The translations under genes and the position numbers were made by a program. From Anditalea andensis (GTDB lineage Bacteria > Bacteroidota > Bacteroidia > Cytophagales > Cyclobacteriaceae), in NCBI RefSeq assembly GCF_000714815.1, contig NZ_JMIH01000022.1, positions 310,001 to 374,000 on the forward strand: DNA of 64,000 nt, written 5' to 3'. The first letter of the stretch is position 1. Each line of letters starts with the position of its first letter. Positions 54,997 to 63,831 of the stretch are shown in pieces. The notes beneath the pieces are model-generated. The model made no database searches and had not been told where the DNA came from. It worked only from the letters and a program-made list of their open reading frames with translations.

Positions 54997-57369
54997 ATGA
55001 AAAGAACTATATTTTTTTACTTTTTTTGTTTTATCTATTTTAATTCTTCAGCCCAAAAAGTGACGGTGAGTGGCACTGTCAAAGATGCTGAAAACGGTGA
55101 AAACCTAATAGGAGTAACCATATTTGATAAAACGAATCAAAAGGGGGCTGTAACCAATAACTACGGTTTTTTTAGTTATTCTCCTTCAGATAAAGAGGTA
55201 AATCTAATTTTTAGCTATGTAGGCTATGAACCTATAAGTATATTCATTAACGTGGCCAAAGACACCATCCTCAATATAGAACTACGTCCGTCCGGTCTTC
55301 TAAGCGAGGTGGTCATAGAAGGACAAAAGTCAGATCCCATACAGGAAAGCACCCAGATGGGTATGGTGAATGTCCCGCTCAGAGAGATCAAGAATCTGCC
55401 GGCGCTGATGGGTGAGGTAGATATCTTTAAAGTTATCCAGTTACTACCGGGAATTCAGTCCGGATCGGAAGGTGCGTCGGGATTATATGTGCGTGGAGGA
55501 AGCCCTGACCAGAATCTTGTCCTGCTGGATGGTGTTCCTGTTTACAATGCCTCCCATCTGTTTGGATTTTTCTCGGTGTTCAATGCGGATGCGATAAACA
55601 ACGTGGAAGTGATCAAAGGTGGATTCCCTGCCAGATATGGAGGCAGGCTTTCCTCAGTGATCGATATCAGCATGAAGGAAGGGAATATGAAAAAGTTTCA
55701 GGGTGAAGGCAGTGTGGGTTTGATAGCTTCCAAACTTACCCTTGAGGGACCTATAGTCAAAGATAAAACCTCCTTTTTATTGTCGGGCAGAAGGACCTAC
55801 CTCGATATGATTGCTAGACCTATCATCAGGAATTCTACCGGTGGACAGGAAGATGTTGGGTATTATTTCTATGATGTCAATGCCAAAATCAATCATATAT
55901 TCAATCTAAATAATAGACTTTATCTAAGCTATTATGGCGGGGATGATAAGGGTTTTTCTTCCTACAACAATTCTTGGGAAAGAGGGGGAAATTCAGGAAC
56001 AATGACCAGCAAAGAAGAAGCTGGACTTGGTTGGGGAAATAATATTGCTGCACTGCGAGGGAACCATATTTTCAACCAAAGACTTTTCGCAAATTTTACA
56101 GGGACATTTACCAGATATCGGTTCAATCTTTTTACAGAATACGAAGATATCTTTAAAGAAAATATGGACGGCAACATCGCCCGTAATTTTTACTCAGCCA
56201 ATTATACTTCCAGCATCAGGGATTTAGCTTTTAAGGCAGATTTTGATTATATACCTAACCCCCAGCATTATATCCGCTGGGGAGCAATGTTGATAGGCCA
56301 TAGGTTTGCACCCGGCGTGTATGTATCGCAGGATAATCAGAGACCCGAAACAAGGGAGGGTGCCATCCAATCTGATTCGCGGGAATTGTCCATTTATTTA
56401 GAGGACGATTTTAGTTTAGGTGATAGGTTAAAATTCAATGTGGGAGCACATTTTTCGGGTTTTAAAGCTGATACTCGAACTTACACTTTCTTCCAGCCAC
56501 GAATGGCCATGAGATACCTTTTGGACCCCGGCTCCTCTCTGAAATTTTCTTATGTGCAGATGGCGCAATTTGTCCATCTCCTCACCAATGCAGGACTGGG
56601 ACTTCCTACAGACCTTTGGGTGCCGTCAACTGACAGGATCGGTCCACAGGAAAGCTGGCAGGTGGCTGCCGGATATTTTAAAAACCTTGGTTATGGACTC
56701 GAATTTTCGGCAGAGGCTTATTACAAAAATATGGAAGGTGTCATCGAATATCAGGATGGGGCATCTTTCCTCAATACCTCAGAAGATTGGCAGTCAAAGG
56801 TTACTTCAGGGGAAGGCAGAAGTTATGGTCTGGAAATTTTGTTACAGAAAAAGTCAGGAAGGACCACTGGATGGATAGGATACACGCTTTCAAAGACGGA
56901 AAGGAGATTTGATGATATCAATTATGGTGAATGGTTTCCTTTTCGGTATGACCGAAGACATGACATCAGTGTGACTGCTGTTCACAAATTATCCGAAAGG
57001 ATTGACTTCTCCGGTACCTGGGTCTTTGGAAGTGGCAGTTTTATAACGGTGCCGGAACAAAGGTATCAACATTCTATTTCCGTAATAAAAGATTCTAATG
57101 ATGGATATGCAGACCTTTACGTTGACCATTTCGAATCCAGAAATAATTTTCAGATGCGGCATTACCACAGGATGGATGTAGGCATTAATTTCAACAAAAC
57201 AAAAAGATGGGGAGAGCGGACATGGAATGTATCGGTGTACAATGTATACAGCAGGTTAAATCCGTTTTATATGGATATCAGCTATAACTATGAAAAGGAG
57301 CGCAATATGCTCAGGCAGTTCAGCCTTTTCCCAATATTACCCTCAGCTTCCTACAGATTTACCTTTTAA
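54997..57369 (+). CDS. TonB-dependent receptor paired with DUF4249
   Basis: 790 residues from ATG 54997; the frame extends upstream to 54976 only because the repeat is open. Signal peptide ending at NSSAQ, a CarboxypepD-like domain (VSGTVKDAENGENLIGVTIF, about 25-110), a plug (about 115-235, GLYVRGGSPDQNLVLLDGVP and GGFPARYGGRLSSVIDISM) and a C-terminal barrel ending in SYRFTF. This class travels with a DUF4249 lipoprotein, present directly downstream. Ligand unknown. Confidence 0.92.
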   Translation: MKRTIFFYFFCFIYFNSSAQKVTVSGTVKDAENGENLIGVTIFDKTNQKGAVTNNYGFFSYSPSDKEVNLIFSYVGYEPISIFINVAKDTILNIELRPSGLLSEVVIEGQKSDPIQESTQMGMVNVPLREIKNLPALMGEVDIFKVIQLLPGIQSGSEGASGLYVRGGSPDQNLVLLDGVPVYNASHLFGFFSVFNADAINNVEVIKGGFPARYGGRLSSVIDISMKEGNMKKFQGEGSVGLIASKLTLEGPIVKDKTSFLLSGRRTYLDMIARPIIRNSTGGQEDVGYYFYDVNAKINHIFNLNNRLYLSYYGGDDKGFSSYNNSWERGGNSGTMTSKEEAGLGWGNNIAALRGNHIFNQRLFANFTGTFTRYRFNLFTEYEDIFKENMDGNIARNFYSANYTSSIRDLAFKADFDYIPNPQHYIRWGAMLIGHRFAPGVYVSQDNQRPETREGAIQSDSRELSIYLEDDFSLGDRLKFNVGAHFSGFKADTRTYTFFQPRMAMRYLLDPGSSLKFSYVQMAQFVHLLTNAGLGLPTDLWVPSTDRIGPQESWQVAAGYFKNLGYGLEFSAEAYYKNMEGVIEYQDGASFLNTSEDWQSKVTSGEGRSYGLEILLQKKSGRTTGWIGYTLSKTERRFDDINYGEWFPFRYDRRHDISVTAVHKLSERIDFSGTWVFGSGSFITVPEQRYQHSISVIKDSNDGYADLYVDHFESRNNFQMRHYHRMDVGINFNKTKRWGERTWNVSVYNVYSRLNPFYMDISYNYEKERNMLRQFSLFPILPSASYRFTF

Positions 57370-57462
57370 TTATGAAATCGAGCATGAGCAAAAGCTCACA
57401 CACTGGGATGATTATAACCCTTGCGAGATTCCATATGACCGTTGAAAAGAAATTATAAACAT
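57370..57462 (+). repeat. Dispersed leader repeat, copy R6 (upstream of the DUF4249 gene)
   Basis: 93 bp, the entire spacer between receptor stop and ATG 57463. Its 5' half (GAAATCGAGCATGAGCAAAA, GCTCACACACTGGGATGATT) is almost identical to R4. The central CCCGA...ACGGGACAAGTT segment is deleted, then ATGACCGTTGAAAAGAAATT, ATAAACAT. Confidence 0.9.
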
Positions 57463-58392
57463 ATGAAAATCAAGTACTTTTTACTATATCTCATCAGCAT
57501 GGTTACTTTGGTTTCCTGCGAGCGGTTTCTTGAGGTGGAACTGCCGGGGCAGGAGCCAAGAATGGTATTGAATGCGCTTTTGGAACCCTCAGATTCGCTG
57601 ACTGTTTTTCTGACCAAAAGTAAAGGTGTATTGGAGGGTAGAGCTTCAAATGGAGAATTTGAACTGGTTGAAGGGGCAAATGTATATTTAAAAGATCAGG
57701 AAGGCCGGATTTATCCTTTGGAGTACATCAATAGGAGCAGTCCATATGAAACCAATGCCTATTATTATCTCAGTGGCCATGAGTTCTTGGCAGGCCAGAC
57801 CTATGAGATAATAGCAGAAAAAGAGGGTTTCCCTACTATCACCAGTGAACAGAAACTGCCGGATAGAATTCAGTTGAAATCAATAGACATTATCAACCTG
57901 GGACCGGTAGATGGAAACGGAAACAATAATGAACTTGAAATAACGGTAAAATTTGATGATCCTCCCGGCAGTAATTTCTATGAGATTTCAGGTTCATTTT
58001 TCGCAAGTGACACTGTTATTATTGAAGGTATACCTTATGTAAATAATTATTTCTTAGATCCTTCCCTCATTCCCGTCAACCCGGTGTATAAAAAAGATTA
58101 TTTGATGAGGCCAGTACTTCTTTTCAGTGATAACTTATTTAACGGATCAGTATCAGAAATGGTGTTCAGGACTACGATCCCGAGAAATGTGGAATTCCAA
58201 TTTACCATTAAATTCTCCCATATTTCTGAATCCTACTACAGGTTTTATGATACTGCAGATTTACAGCGGTCCAATCGGGGGGATATACTTTCCCAGCCTG
58301 TACTTGTATATAATAATATCAATAATGGCATGGGGATTTTTAAATCCAGAAATACAGATCAAAAGGTAATTAAGATTAGGGTAGGAGATTGA
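57463..58392 (+). CDS. DUF4249 lipoprotein
   Basis: 309 residues from ATG 57463 (the longer frame includes repeat-derived codons). Lipobox VTLVSC, then ERFLEVELPGQEPRMVLNAL, the DUF4249 opening, with Ig-like beta strands after. DUF4249 proteins are surface-lipoprotein partners of the preceding class of TonB receptor; function unknown. Followed by orphan repeat R7. Confidence 0.9.
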   Translation: MKIKYFLLYLISMVTLVSCERFLEVELPGQEPRMVLNALLEPSDSLTVFLTKSKGVLEGRASNGEFELVEGANVYLKDQEGRIYPLEYINRSSPYETNAYYYLSGHEFLAGQTYEIIAEKEGFPTITSEQKLPDRIQLKSIDIINLGPVDGNGNNNELEITVKFDDPPGSNFYEISGSFFASDTVIIEGIPYVNNYFLDPSLIPVNPVYKKDYLMRPVLLFSDNLFNGSVSEMVFRTTIPRNVEFQFTIKFSHISESYYRFYDTADLQRSNRGDILSQPVLVYNNINNGMGIFKSRNTDQKVIKIRVGD

Positions 58393-58504
58393 AAGAGGGC
58401 CTCTGTGAAAATTCACACACTGGGATGATTAAAACCATGCGAGATACCATTCCGATTCCTTTTTCACGGAACAAGGTTTTTTTTGAAAAACAAATTATAC
58501 ACAG
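58393..58504 (+). repeat. Dispersed leader repeat, orphan copy R7
   Basis: 112 bp starting directly after the DUF4249 stop. AAATTCACACACTGGGATGA, CATGCGAGATACCATTCCGA, CACGGAACAAGG, TTTTTTGAAAAACAAATTAT, ACACAG, then CTG instead of ATG. No gene follows for 300 bp on this strand. Appears inactive or left behind. Confidence 0.85.
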
Positions 58505-58825
58505 CTGAAATTAATGGTCTAACATTACACCATATTAATAATATAATACGGTATGATTAAGGTTAAAAAACAAATATTCAGACGTATATACTATGTTTAT
58601 TCCTATTTTTCCATTGGTTATCATAATTAACTTACTTCCTATGTATACGGAGTGGGTATGGAGAGAAACAGGAGTGATAAGGAACAGGAATGGGAGTAAA
58701 CCTGAGTTTTAGTAATTGATATGACATAGGTGATGTATAATCTTTCAAAGCGGAACAAATGAAGCCGAAGTCGCCAGCGTATAAGCCGTTGATTGGGAGT
58801 TAGCCTTATATTTGAATGCTTCTCC
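58505..58825. other. Region between R7 and the esterase gene
   Basis: 320 bp without a gene. It includes a purine-rich stretch (58660-58700) and, at about 58762-58806, the sequence GCGTATAAGCCGTTGATTGG followed by GAGTTAGCC, which resembles repeat ends seen in accessory regions of this phylum. No terminator for the esterase gene found. Confidence 0.35.
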
Positions 58826-59434
58826 TTATAAAATATGTTGATTAACCCAATCAATCTCCTCCTGTCTGATCGTGTGCTGCGGATCATCGAAAATAAGGGT
58901 GTTTACATTGGCTCCTAACTTTCGCAATAGATCAGCAGTGGTTTTTATTCTGCTTAAGGGTACGTGCATGTCCCGGTTGCTGCTGCCGATAAACACCGGT
59001 GTTTCCGCAAAGTCCCCCTTGTATTTGTCAGCATTGATTATTTCTCCTATGAGTCCTCCGGTGAAAGCAATGACTCCTCCGTATTTTCTTGCATGTAAGG
59101 CAGCATATTCCAGTGTTAAACAGGCCCCTTGGGAAAACCCGATGAAATATAACTTCTCTGGGTTGATGCCTTCCTTCTGGCACCCTTTCACTAATGCATC
59201 TATTGTACTGATTGCCTTGGTATAGGCAGGTTCGTTTTGGGCTTCGGGAGCCATGAAACTATAGGGATACCAGGTACTGCCCTCAGCCTGTGGGGCCAGT
59301 AAGGCAAAGCCTTTTAAATTCAGATGGTCTGATAGTGTCAGGATACTTTCAGCGCTTGCCCCACGGCCATGAATCAATATGGCTACTTTATCAGCTCTGT
59401 GCAAGGAAACGCCTTTTATTACGGTATTAGTCAT
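58826..59434 (-). CDS. Phospholipase/carboxylesterase (MhqD-like)
   Basis: 202 residues. Alpha/beta hydrolase of the small carboxylesterase group: AILIHGRGASAESIL, nucleophile GFSQGACLTLEYA and C-terminal DDPQHTIRQEE with the catalytic His. Its start lies 8 bp inside the end of the dioxygenase gene, so the pair is translationally coupled. In Bacillus subtilis the analogous pair (MhqO/MhqD type) answers quinone and catechol stress under the MarR-type MhqR; similarity here is by family and context. Confidence 0.85.
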   Translation of the reverse strand: MTNTVIKGVSLHRADKVAILIHGRGASAESILTLSDHLNLKGFALLAPQAEGSTWYPYSFMAPEAQNEPAYTKAISTIDALVKGCQKEGINPEKLYFIGFSQGACLTLEYAALHARKYGGVIAFTGGLIGEIINADKYKGDFAETPVFIGSSNRDMHVPLSRIKTTADLLRKLGANVNTLIFDDPQHTIRQEEIDWVNQHIL

Positions 59435-60377
59435 ATTTTCCGGGGTTTAGTTTGAGTGAAGGGAGGCTGGATGTTATTTTCGCACGCTGTGGCTCTACCC
59501 AATCCGGTAGTTTTAAGGCTTCACCCAGGTTGGCCTTCTCTTCGTCAATGGCAAAACCTGGCTCATCTGTTGCAATTTCAAAAAGTACACCTCCTGGCTC
59601 ACGGTAATACACGGATTTGAAATAATTCCTGTCTTTGACCTCAGTCACTTGTACACCATTTTCCATCAGTTTTCGCTGAATGGCCGCCTGTGTTTCATCA
59701 TTGGCTGTTCTGAAAGCTATATGATGTACGGTGCCGGCACTCTGCATACCGGGTCTTCCCGCCGGGTCTACCAGTATATCAATAATATCCCCTGGATTCC
59801 CGTCAATACCGTAACGAAAACGGTTTTTTTCTTTTCCTATAAACTTATAATCCATCAGTTCTGTAAGCAACTTTTCTGTTAGCTCCTTTGATTTCAGGTT
59901 TAAGGTAGCACTGTGAAAGCCTAATATGGCATGTTCCTGGGGAATGTGCCCATAGGTCCATCCTTTTCTAAGATCATCTGCTGCAGCTACCAGTTCTATG
60001 CCCATCCCGTCATGGTCTTCAAATCTGATCAATAACTCGCCAAACCGCTCTAATGTGGTGGAGGTGGTGATTCCCAGTGAAGATAACCTTGATGTCCAGT
60101 AATCCAGTGAATGCTCTGGGATGGAGAAGGCAGTGTAGGTGAGTTCGCCAGTGCCTTTAGTGCCCCTTCTTGCCCCTTCAAAAGGGAAAAAGGTAAGTAT
60201 AGATCCCGGTGAGCCTACTTCATCTCCATAGTAAAGATGGTAGACACCCGGAGCATCAAAGTTGATGGTTTTTTTTACCAGCCTTAGTCCTAATACACTG
60301 GTATAAAAGTCTACATTTTTTTGGGCATTTCCAGCCAGGGCTGTGATGTGATGGATGCCTGAGATTAATGGGGCCAT
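59427..60377 (-). CDS. Ring-cleaving dioxygenase (MhqO-like VOC protein)
   Basis: 316 residues, two tandem VOC/glyoxalase modules (about 5-135 and 150-290). Metal ligands visible: His in GIHHITALAG, His in GTVHHIAFR and Glu in REPGGVLFEIATDEPGF. This matches the ring-cleaving dioxygenases induced by quinones, thought to open hydroquinone rings. Coupled to the esterase gene downstream. Confidence 0.88.
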   Translation of the reverse strand: MAPLISGIHHITALAGNAQKNVDFYTSVLGLRLVKKTINFDAPGVYHLYYGDEVGSPGSILTFFPFEGARRGTKGTGELTYTAFSIPEHSLDYWTSRLSSLGITTSTTLERFGELLIRFEDHDGMGIELVAAADDLRKGWTYGHIPQEHAILGFHSATLNLKSKELTEKLLTELMDYKFIGKEKNRFRYGIDGNPGDIIDILVDPAGRPGMQSAGTVHHIAFRTANDETQAAIQRKLMENGVQVTEVKDRNYFKSVYYREPGGVLFEIATDEPGFAIDEEKANLGEALKLPDWVEPQRAKITSSLPSLKLNPGKYD

Positions 60378-60403
60378 GGTTATGTTTGTTTAGGTTGCTT
60401 TGT

Positions 60404-60448
60404 AAAAAAAAAGTAAGCAGTGAGGTTTAATCCCTACTACTTACTTTT
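60404..60448 (-). terminator. Terminator of the yceI gene
   Basis: AAAAGTAAG (60409-60417) pairs with CTTACTTTT (60440-60448), inner ACT/AGT pairs add to the stem; on the minus strand a long T run follows (60404-60412). It separates yceI from the dioxygenase gene. Confidence 0.8.
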
Positions 60449-60471
60449 CAGATGCAAATAATAAGGATTTA

Positions 60472-60987
60472 TTAGTTTTTTACTAGCTGTACGCTGGCCA
60501 ATAGTTTGATTTGGTCACCTACCACTACACTTCCTGCTTCCGTAACCGGCGACCAGGTAAGTCCGAATTCTTTTCTGCTGATCTTGCCTTCTAATTCAAA
60601 TCCTGCCTTGGTATTGCCATATGGGTCGTCTGCTATACCACCAAATTCAACTTCAAGCTCTACCGGTTTGGTGACATCTTTGATCGTCAAATCTCCTTTT
60701 AGGACACTTCCTTCTAATGTCCCGTTGGTAAATTTGATTTGAGGATACTTTTCAGCATCAAAAAAGTCGGCTGATTTTAAATGGGTATCACGGTCGGCCT
60801 GATTGGTGCTGATGCTGTTTATATCAGCAGAAAATTCTATTTTAGCTCCTTTAAAGTCATCGCCCGTAGTTTCTGCATGTCCTTCGAAAGTAGTGAAGTT
60901 ACCTGTCACCGTGGAGATCACCAGGTGCTTTACTTTAAAAGATACTTCAGAGTGCGTAGGGTCGATGGTCCATTTTGTAGTGCTCAT
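60472..60987 (-). CDS. YceI family protein
   Basis: 171 residues without a signal peptide. WTIDPTHSEVSFKVKHLVIS at the start, then KSADFFDAEKYPQIKFTNGT and GFELEGKISRKEFGLTWSP: a complete YceI lipocalin-like barrel that binds an isoprenoid (often ubiquinone- or octaprenyl-type) molecule. Lack of signal suggests a cytoplasmic form. Close to the dioxygenase/esterase pair and the MarR gene; common in stress regulons. Confidence 0.92.
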   Translation of the reverse strand: MSTTKWTIDPTHSEVSFKVKHLVISTVTGNFTTFEGHAETTGDDFKGAKIEFSADINSISTNQADRDTHLKSADFFDAEKYPQIKFTNGTLEGSVLKGDLTIKDVTKPVELEVEFGGIADDPYGNTKAGFELEGKISRKEFGLTWSPVTEAGSVVVGDQIKLLASVQLVKN

Positions 60988-61069
60988 AATTTGTAGTTTT
61001 TGTTTGTTTTATAAAATAGTAAAATGTTAATACACTGTATGTCTATACACTTAAATATAGAAATTTTTT

Positions 61070-61519
61070 TCAGCTCCTAAGTTTATCCAGGAGCTCATTT
61101 AATAGATCCAACTCCGGTTCATCTAAATGGAGGATTTCCCTGTTGAACTTATTTACTTGCTCTTCCAGCTTTTCCAATGTAGACAGTCCCATCTCAGTGA
61201 TCGTAATGTCTACCTGCCTTCTGTCAGAGGGACATTCTAACCGGCTGACCAGGTCCTTTTGCTTTAGCTTTTCTACCAGCCTGGAGGCATTGCTCATTTT
61301 GTTAAGCATCCTATCCTGTATGCTCGAGACCGTGATAGGCTCAGGATGTTTGCCCCTTAATATACGGAGTACATTATACTGCTCGGGAGACAAACCATAA
61401 GGCTTGAACAGTTTGCCCTGCTGGGCTACTATGTAACTATTGGTATACAAAAGGTTTACCAGTGCCTTATTATAAGGATCCTTGAACTTCTTTTGCTTTA
61501 TGGCCTCTTCTATTTTCAT
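61070..61519 (-). CDS. MarR family transcriptional regulator
   Basis: 149 residues. Winged-helix core: GLSPEQYNVLRILRGKHPEP, MLNKMSNASRLVEKLKQKDL (recognition helix) and VSRLECPSDRRQVDITITEM (wing). Likely a repressor of the neighbouring yceI and dioxygenase/esterase genes by analogy with MhqR/OhrR-type regulators, and quinone sensing would need a cysteine: Cys is present in the wing (LECPSD). Its ATG is immediately preceded by repeat R8. Confidence 0.9.
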   Translation of the reverse strand: MKIEEAIKQKKFKDPYNKALVNLLYTNSYIVAQQGKLFKPYGLSPEQYNVLRILRGKHPEPITVSSIQDRMLNKMSNASRLVEKLKQKDLVSRLECPSDRRQVDITITEMGLSTLEKLEEQVNKFNREILHLDEPELDLLNELLDKLRS

Positions 61520-61680
61520 CAGATTAATATTTGTTTTTTAAAGGCCATAACTTTTTCCGTACCAGAGGTCGGGATAGCCTGTCCAGCATATACTCGGGTG
61601 AATCTTGTATTTTCCCCGATAACTATCAGGGGCGAAGACATCCCAATTGGATAGGATTTCCTCATGCCCGATTTTATCGC
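61520..61680 (-). repeat. Dispersed leader repeat, copy R8 (upstream of marR)
   Basis: About 161 bp, the longest copy. Minus strand: AAATCGGGCATGAGGAAATC, TTGGGATGTCTTCG, ACAAGATTCACCCGAGTATA, TGGACAGGCTATCCCGACCT, GTACGGAAAAAGTTATGGCC, TTTAAAAAACAAATATTAAT, CTG, then ATG 61519. It shares the AAGATTC-CC-GA-TA-AT-GGACAGG segment with R3. Confidence 0.85.
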
Positions 61681-61975
61681 TGTTTTCATTGTATTTAATG
61701 TATATACATTTAATACGGCTGTAAAGTTTCAAAATACTTTAAATATTTCAAAATATTTTTTAAAAGAATTGGCCTAACAGAGACAAGACACTAAAGGAAA
61801 TTGATGAAAGGTAGGATCCGGCACTTAAAAATAAGGCCTTAGCGGCAAAATCAATTACCGTTAAAAACCTGTGTGCCTTGGTGCTTAGTATGATTGTAAT
61901 GGTGGAGCTATCATCTTTTGCATATCATATCTGTAAAATATGGGCCCTTTGGGGTATAATAATTATTGTTTTTTA
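61681..61975. other. Intergenic region between R8 and the amidohydrolase gene
   Basis: About 295 bp, AT-rich at the R8 side. No gene and no clear terminator for the amidohydrolase gene seen. Confidence 0.5.
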
Positions 61976-63562
61976 TCAATCAAGTCCCGGCTGTTTGATC
62001 CTGGCATTCTCCCTAGCCTTATGTTGAAGTACGATCTGATGTACATCTTCAAGCAGTTTTTTGGCATCATATACTATACCGTCTTTAACGGTGTATTTCA
62101 CCCCGCCCACACGGGTGGGTTCATTATTGTTGTCTATCCGTATAGCACCGGTACCATATAGTACTTTTAGATTCTGGAGGGGATTCTCTTCTACAATGAC
62201 AAAGTCTGCCAGTTTACCTACTTCTACTGAACCAATTCTGTCTGACATGCCCAATGCTTCCGCTCCGTTTAAAGTAGCCGACCTGATGACTTCTATTGGA
62301 TGGAAACCTGCTTCCTGGAGGAGTTCCAGTTCACGTATAAAGGCAAATCCGTAAAGCTGATAGATAAATCCTGAATCAGATCCTGCAGTCACCCTTCCGC
62401 CCCTATTCTTGTATTCGTTGACAAAAGTCATCCATAGCCTATAGTTTTCTTTCCACTGTATTTCGTGGTCCGTCGTCCAGTCAAACCAATAGCTGCCATG
62501 TGATTCACGGCTGGGCTGATAGAACTTCCATAGTGAGGGCAGGGTATATTCATCATGCCACTCAGCCCTTCTGGTCCTCATCAGGTCACGGTTGGCTTCA
62601 TAGATGTTAAAGGTAGGATCTATGGTGAAATCCAGTTCAATGAGCTCGTCCATGACTTTGTTCCATTTTTCGGAATAAGGTTCAGCCGCCTGTTTCCAAA
62701 GTTTGCCTGCTTCAGAAAAACGGTGCTGTTCATTTTGATAGTTATAATCCGTACGGTAATCCTGTATGGTGCGGCCGGTAAACAATGCCTCGGGCAGTCC
62801 GTACCAGTGTTCCATAGATGTCAATCCGGCCCGGGCCGAATGCAGTACATTCCAGCGGGCTACATCCATCTGGGCATGGTGCATGGCAGAACGCAAGCCT
62901 ATACGTTTGTTTTCTTCCATGGCTGCCTGCATGACTTCCGGTTTGGCGCCAAAGAATTTGATACCGTCAGCGCCTTTATTGGCATTGGCATTTACCCAAT
63001 CCTTGGCTTCTTTTGCGGTTGCGATGGTCTTACCGGCACCCTGCCCAAAGCTAGTGTAAGCTAATATTCTTGGCGCTGTGATGGTATTATTGGCTGATCT
63101 GCTTTTCTGGTCGAGCACCCAGTCCAGGCCGTTTCCTGCAGATGGATCTCTGATGGTGGTGATGCCATGTGCCATCCACAGTTTGAAAACATACTCTGCC
63201 GGAGTGCCCTGTCCGGATCCTCCTATGTGACCATGCATATCTATAAAGCCGGGCAATAGGTAATGTCCTTCCAGTTCGAGCACCTGGTCATTTGGTCCTG
63301 CCTGGGGTCTTCGGTTTTCTTTGATGGCAAGACCGGGGTAGCCTACCGTCCTGATCTCCGTAATAATATTCTTTTCTATTATTATGTCCACCGGACCTAT
63401 AGGCGGTGCACCTGTTCCGTCCAGTAGGGTGACACCTCTTATAATCAATCTATCATAAGGACCATCTCCCTCTGCTCTGTTCGGAGCAGGCATGATCTGG
63501 CTTTTGGCCTGGAAGACCATAACAGATAGCAAGCAAAGGAGTATCAGTATTTTTTTTTTCAT
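61976..63562 (-). CDS. Secreted metal-dependent amidohydrolase
   Basis: 528 residues from ATG 63562, giving signal peptide KKKILILLCLLSVMVFQAKS; the longer frame has no conserved N-terminus. Amidohydrolase fold: LLPGFIDMHGHIGGSGQGTP (HxH metal ligands), LRSAMHHAQMDVAR (metal His), RVTAGSDSGFIYQ (metal Asp region) and the C-terminal beta sandwich KLADFVIVEENPLQNLKVLY. Related to exported imidazolonepropionase-like and prolidase-like hydrolases. Substrate unknown. Confidence 0.88.
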   Translation of the reverse strand: MKKKILILLCLLSVMVFQAKSQIMPAPNRAEGDGPYDRLIIRGVTLLDGTGAPPIGPVDIIIEKNIITEIRTVGYPGLAIKENRRPQAGPNDQVLELEGHYLLPGFIDMHGHIGGSGQGTPAEYVFKLWMAHGITTIRDPSAGNGLDWVLDQKSRSANNTITAPRILAYTSFGQGAGKTIATAKEAKDWVNANANKGADGIKFFGAKPEVMQAAMEENKRIGLRSAMHHAQMDVARWNVLHSARAGLTSMEHWYGLPEALFTGRTIQDYRTDYNYQNEQHRFSEAGKLWKQAAEPYSEKWNKVMDELIELDFTIDPTFNIYEANRDLMRTRRAEWHDEYTLPSLWKFYQPSRESHGSYWFDWTTDHEIQWKENYRLWMTFVNEYKNRGGRVTAGSDSGFIYQLYGFAFIRELELLQEAGFHPIEVIRSATLNGAEALGMSDRIGSVEVGKLADFVIVEENPLQNLKVLYGTGAIRIDNNNEPTRVGGVKYTVKDGIVYDAKKLLEDVHQIVLQHKARENARIKQPGLD

Positions 63563-63831
63563 ATGTGCTGAAGTATAGAAAAGGTAATTTAAAATTATTT
63601 TATCCAACAAAAAAACAGCTTTTATATAAGGTGAAAATAATAGCCCCTAAGGAGTATTTTTCCACAATATAAATAGAACCAATAAGGTAAGAAACGCAAA
63701 GAATACTGTTTTATGTGGAAGGCAGCAGCTAAGAGGCGAAGTCACTATAAATTAACCCAGTTACCACGTCGAAACAGATGATGTTGTCAAATTGTTCCTT
63801 ATCGCAATTTAATTCCAAGTACTGCCAGCAA

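Noticed and set aside
58762-58806. Possible integron attC-like site (GTTGATTGG ... GTTAGCC)
   Set aside because: No matching complementary core half-site, no integrase and no cassette array; resemblance too weak.
61538-61732. 64-codon minus-strand frame before marR ending WYGKSYGL
   Set aside because: It lies almost wholly in repeat R8 and ends in the same peptide as frames in other copies; treated as part of the repeat, not a gene.
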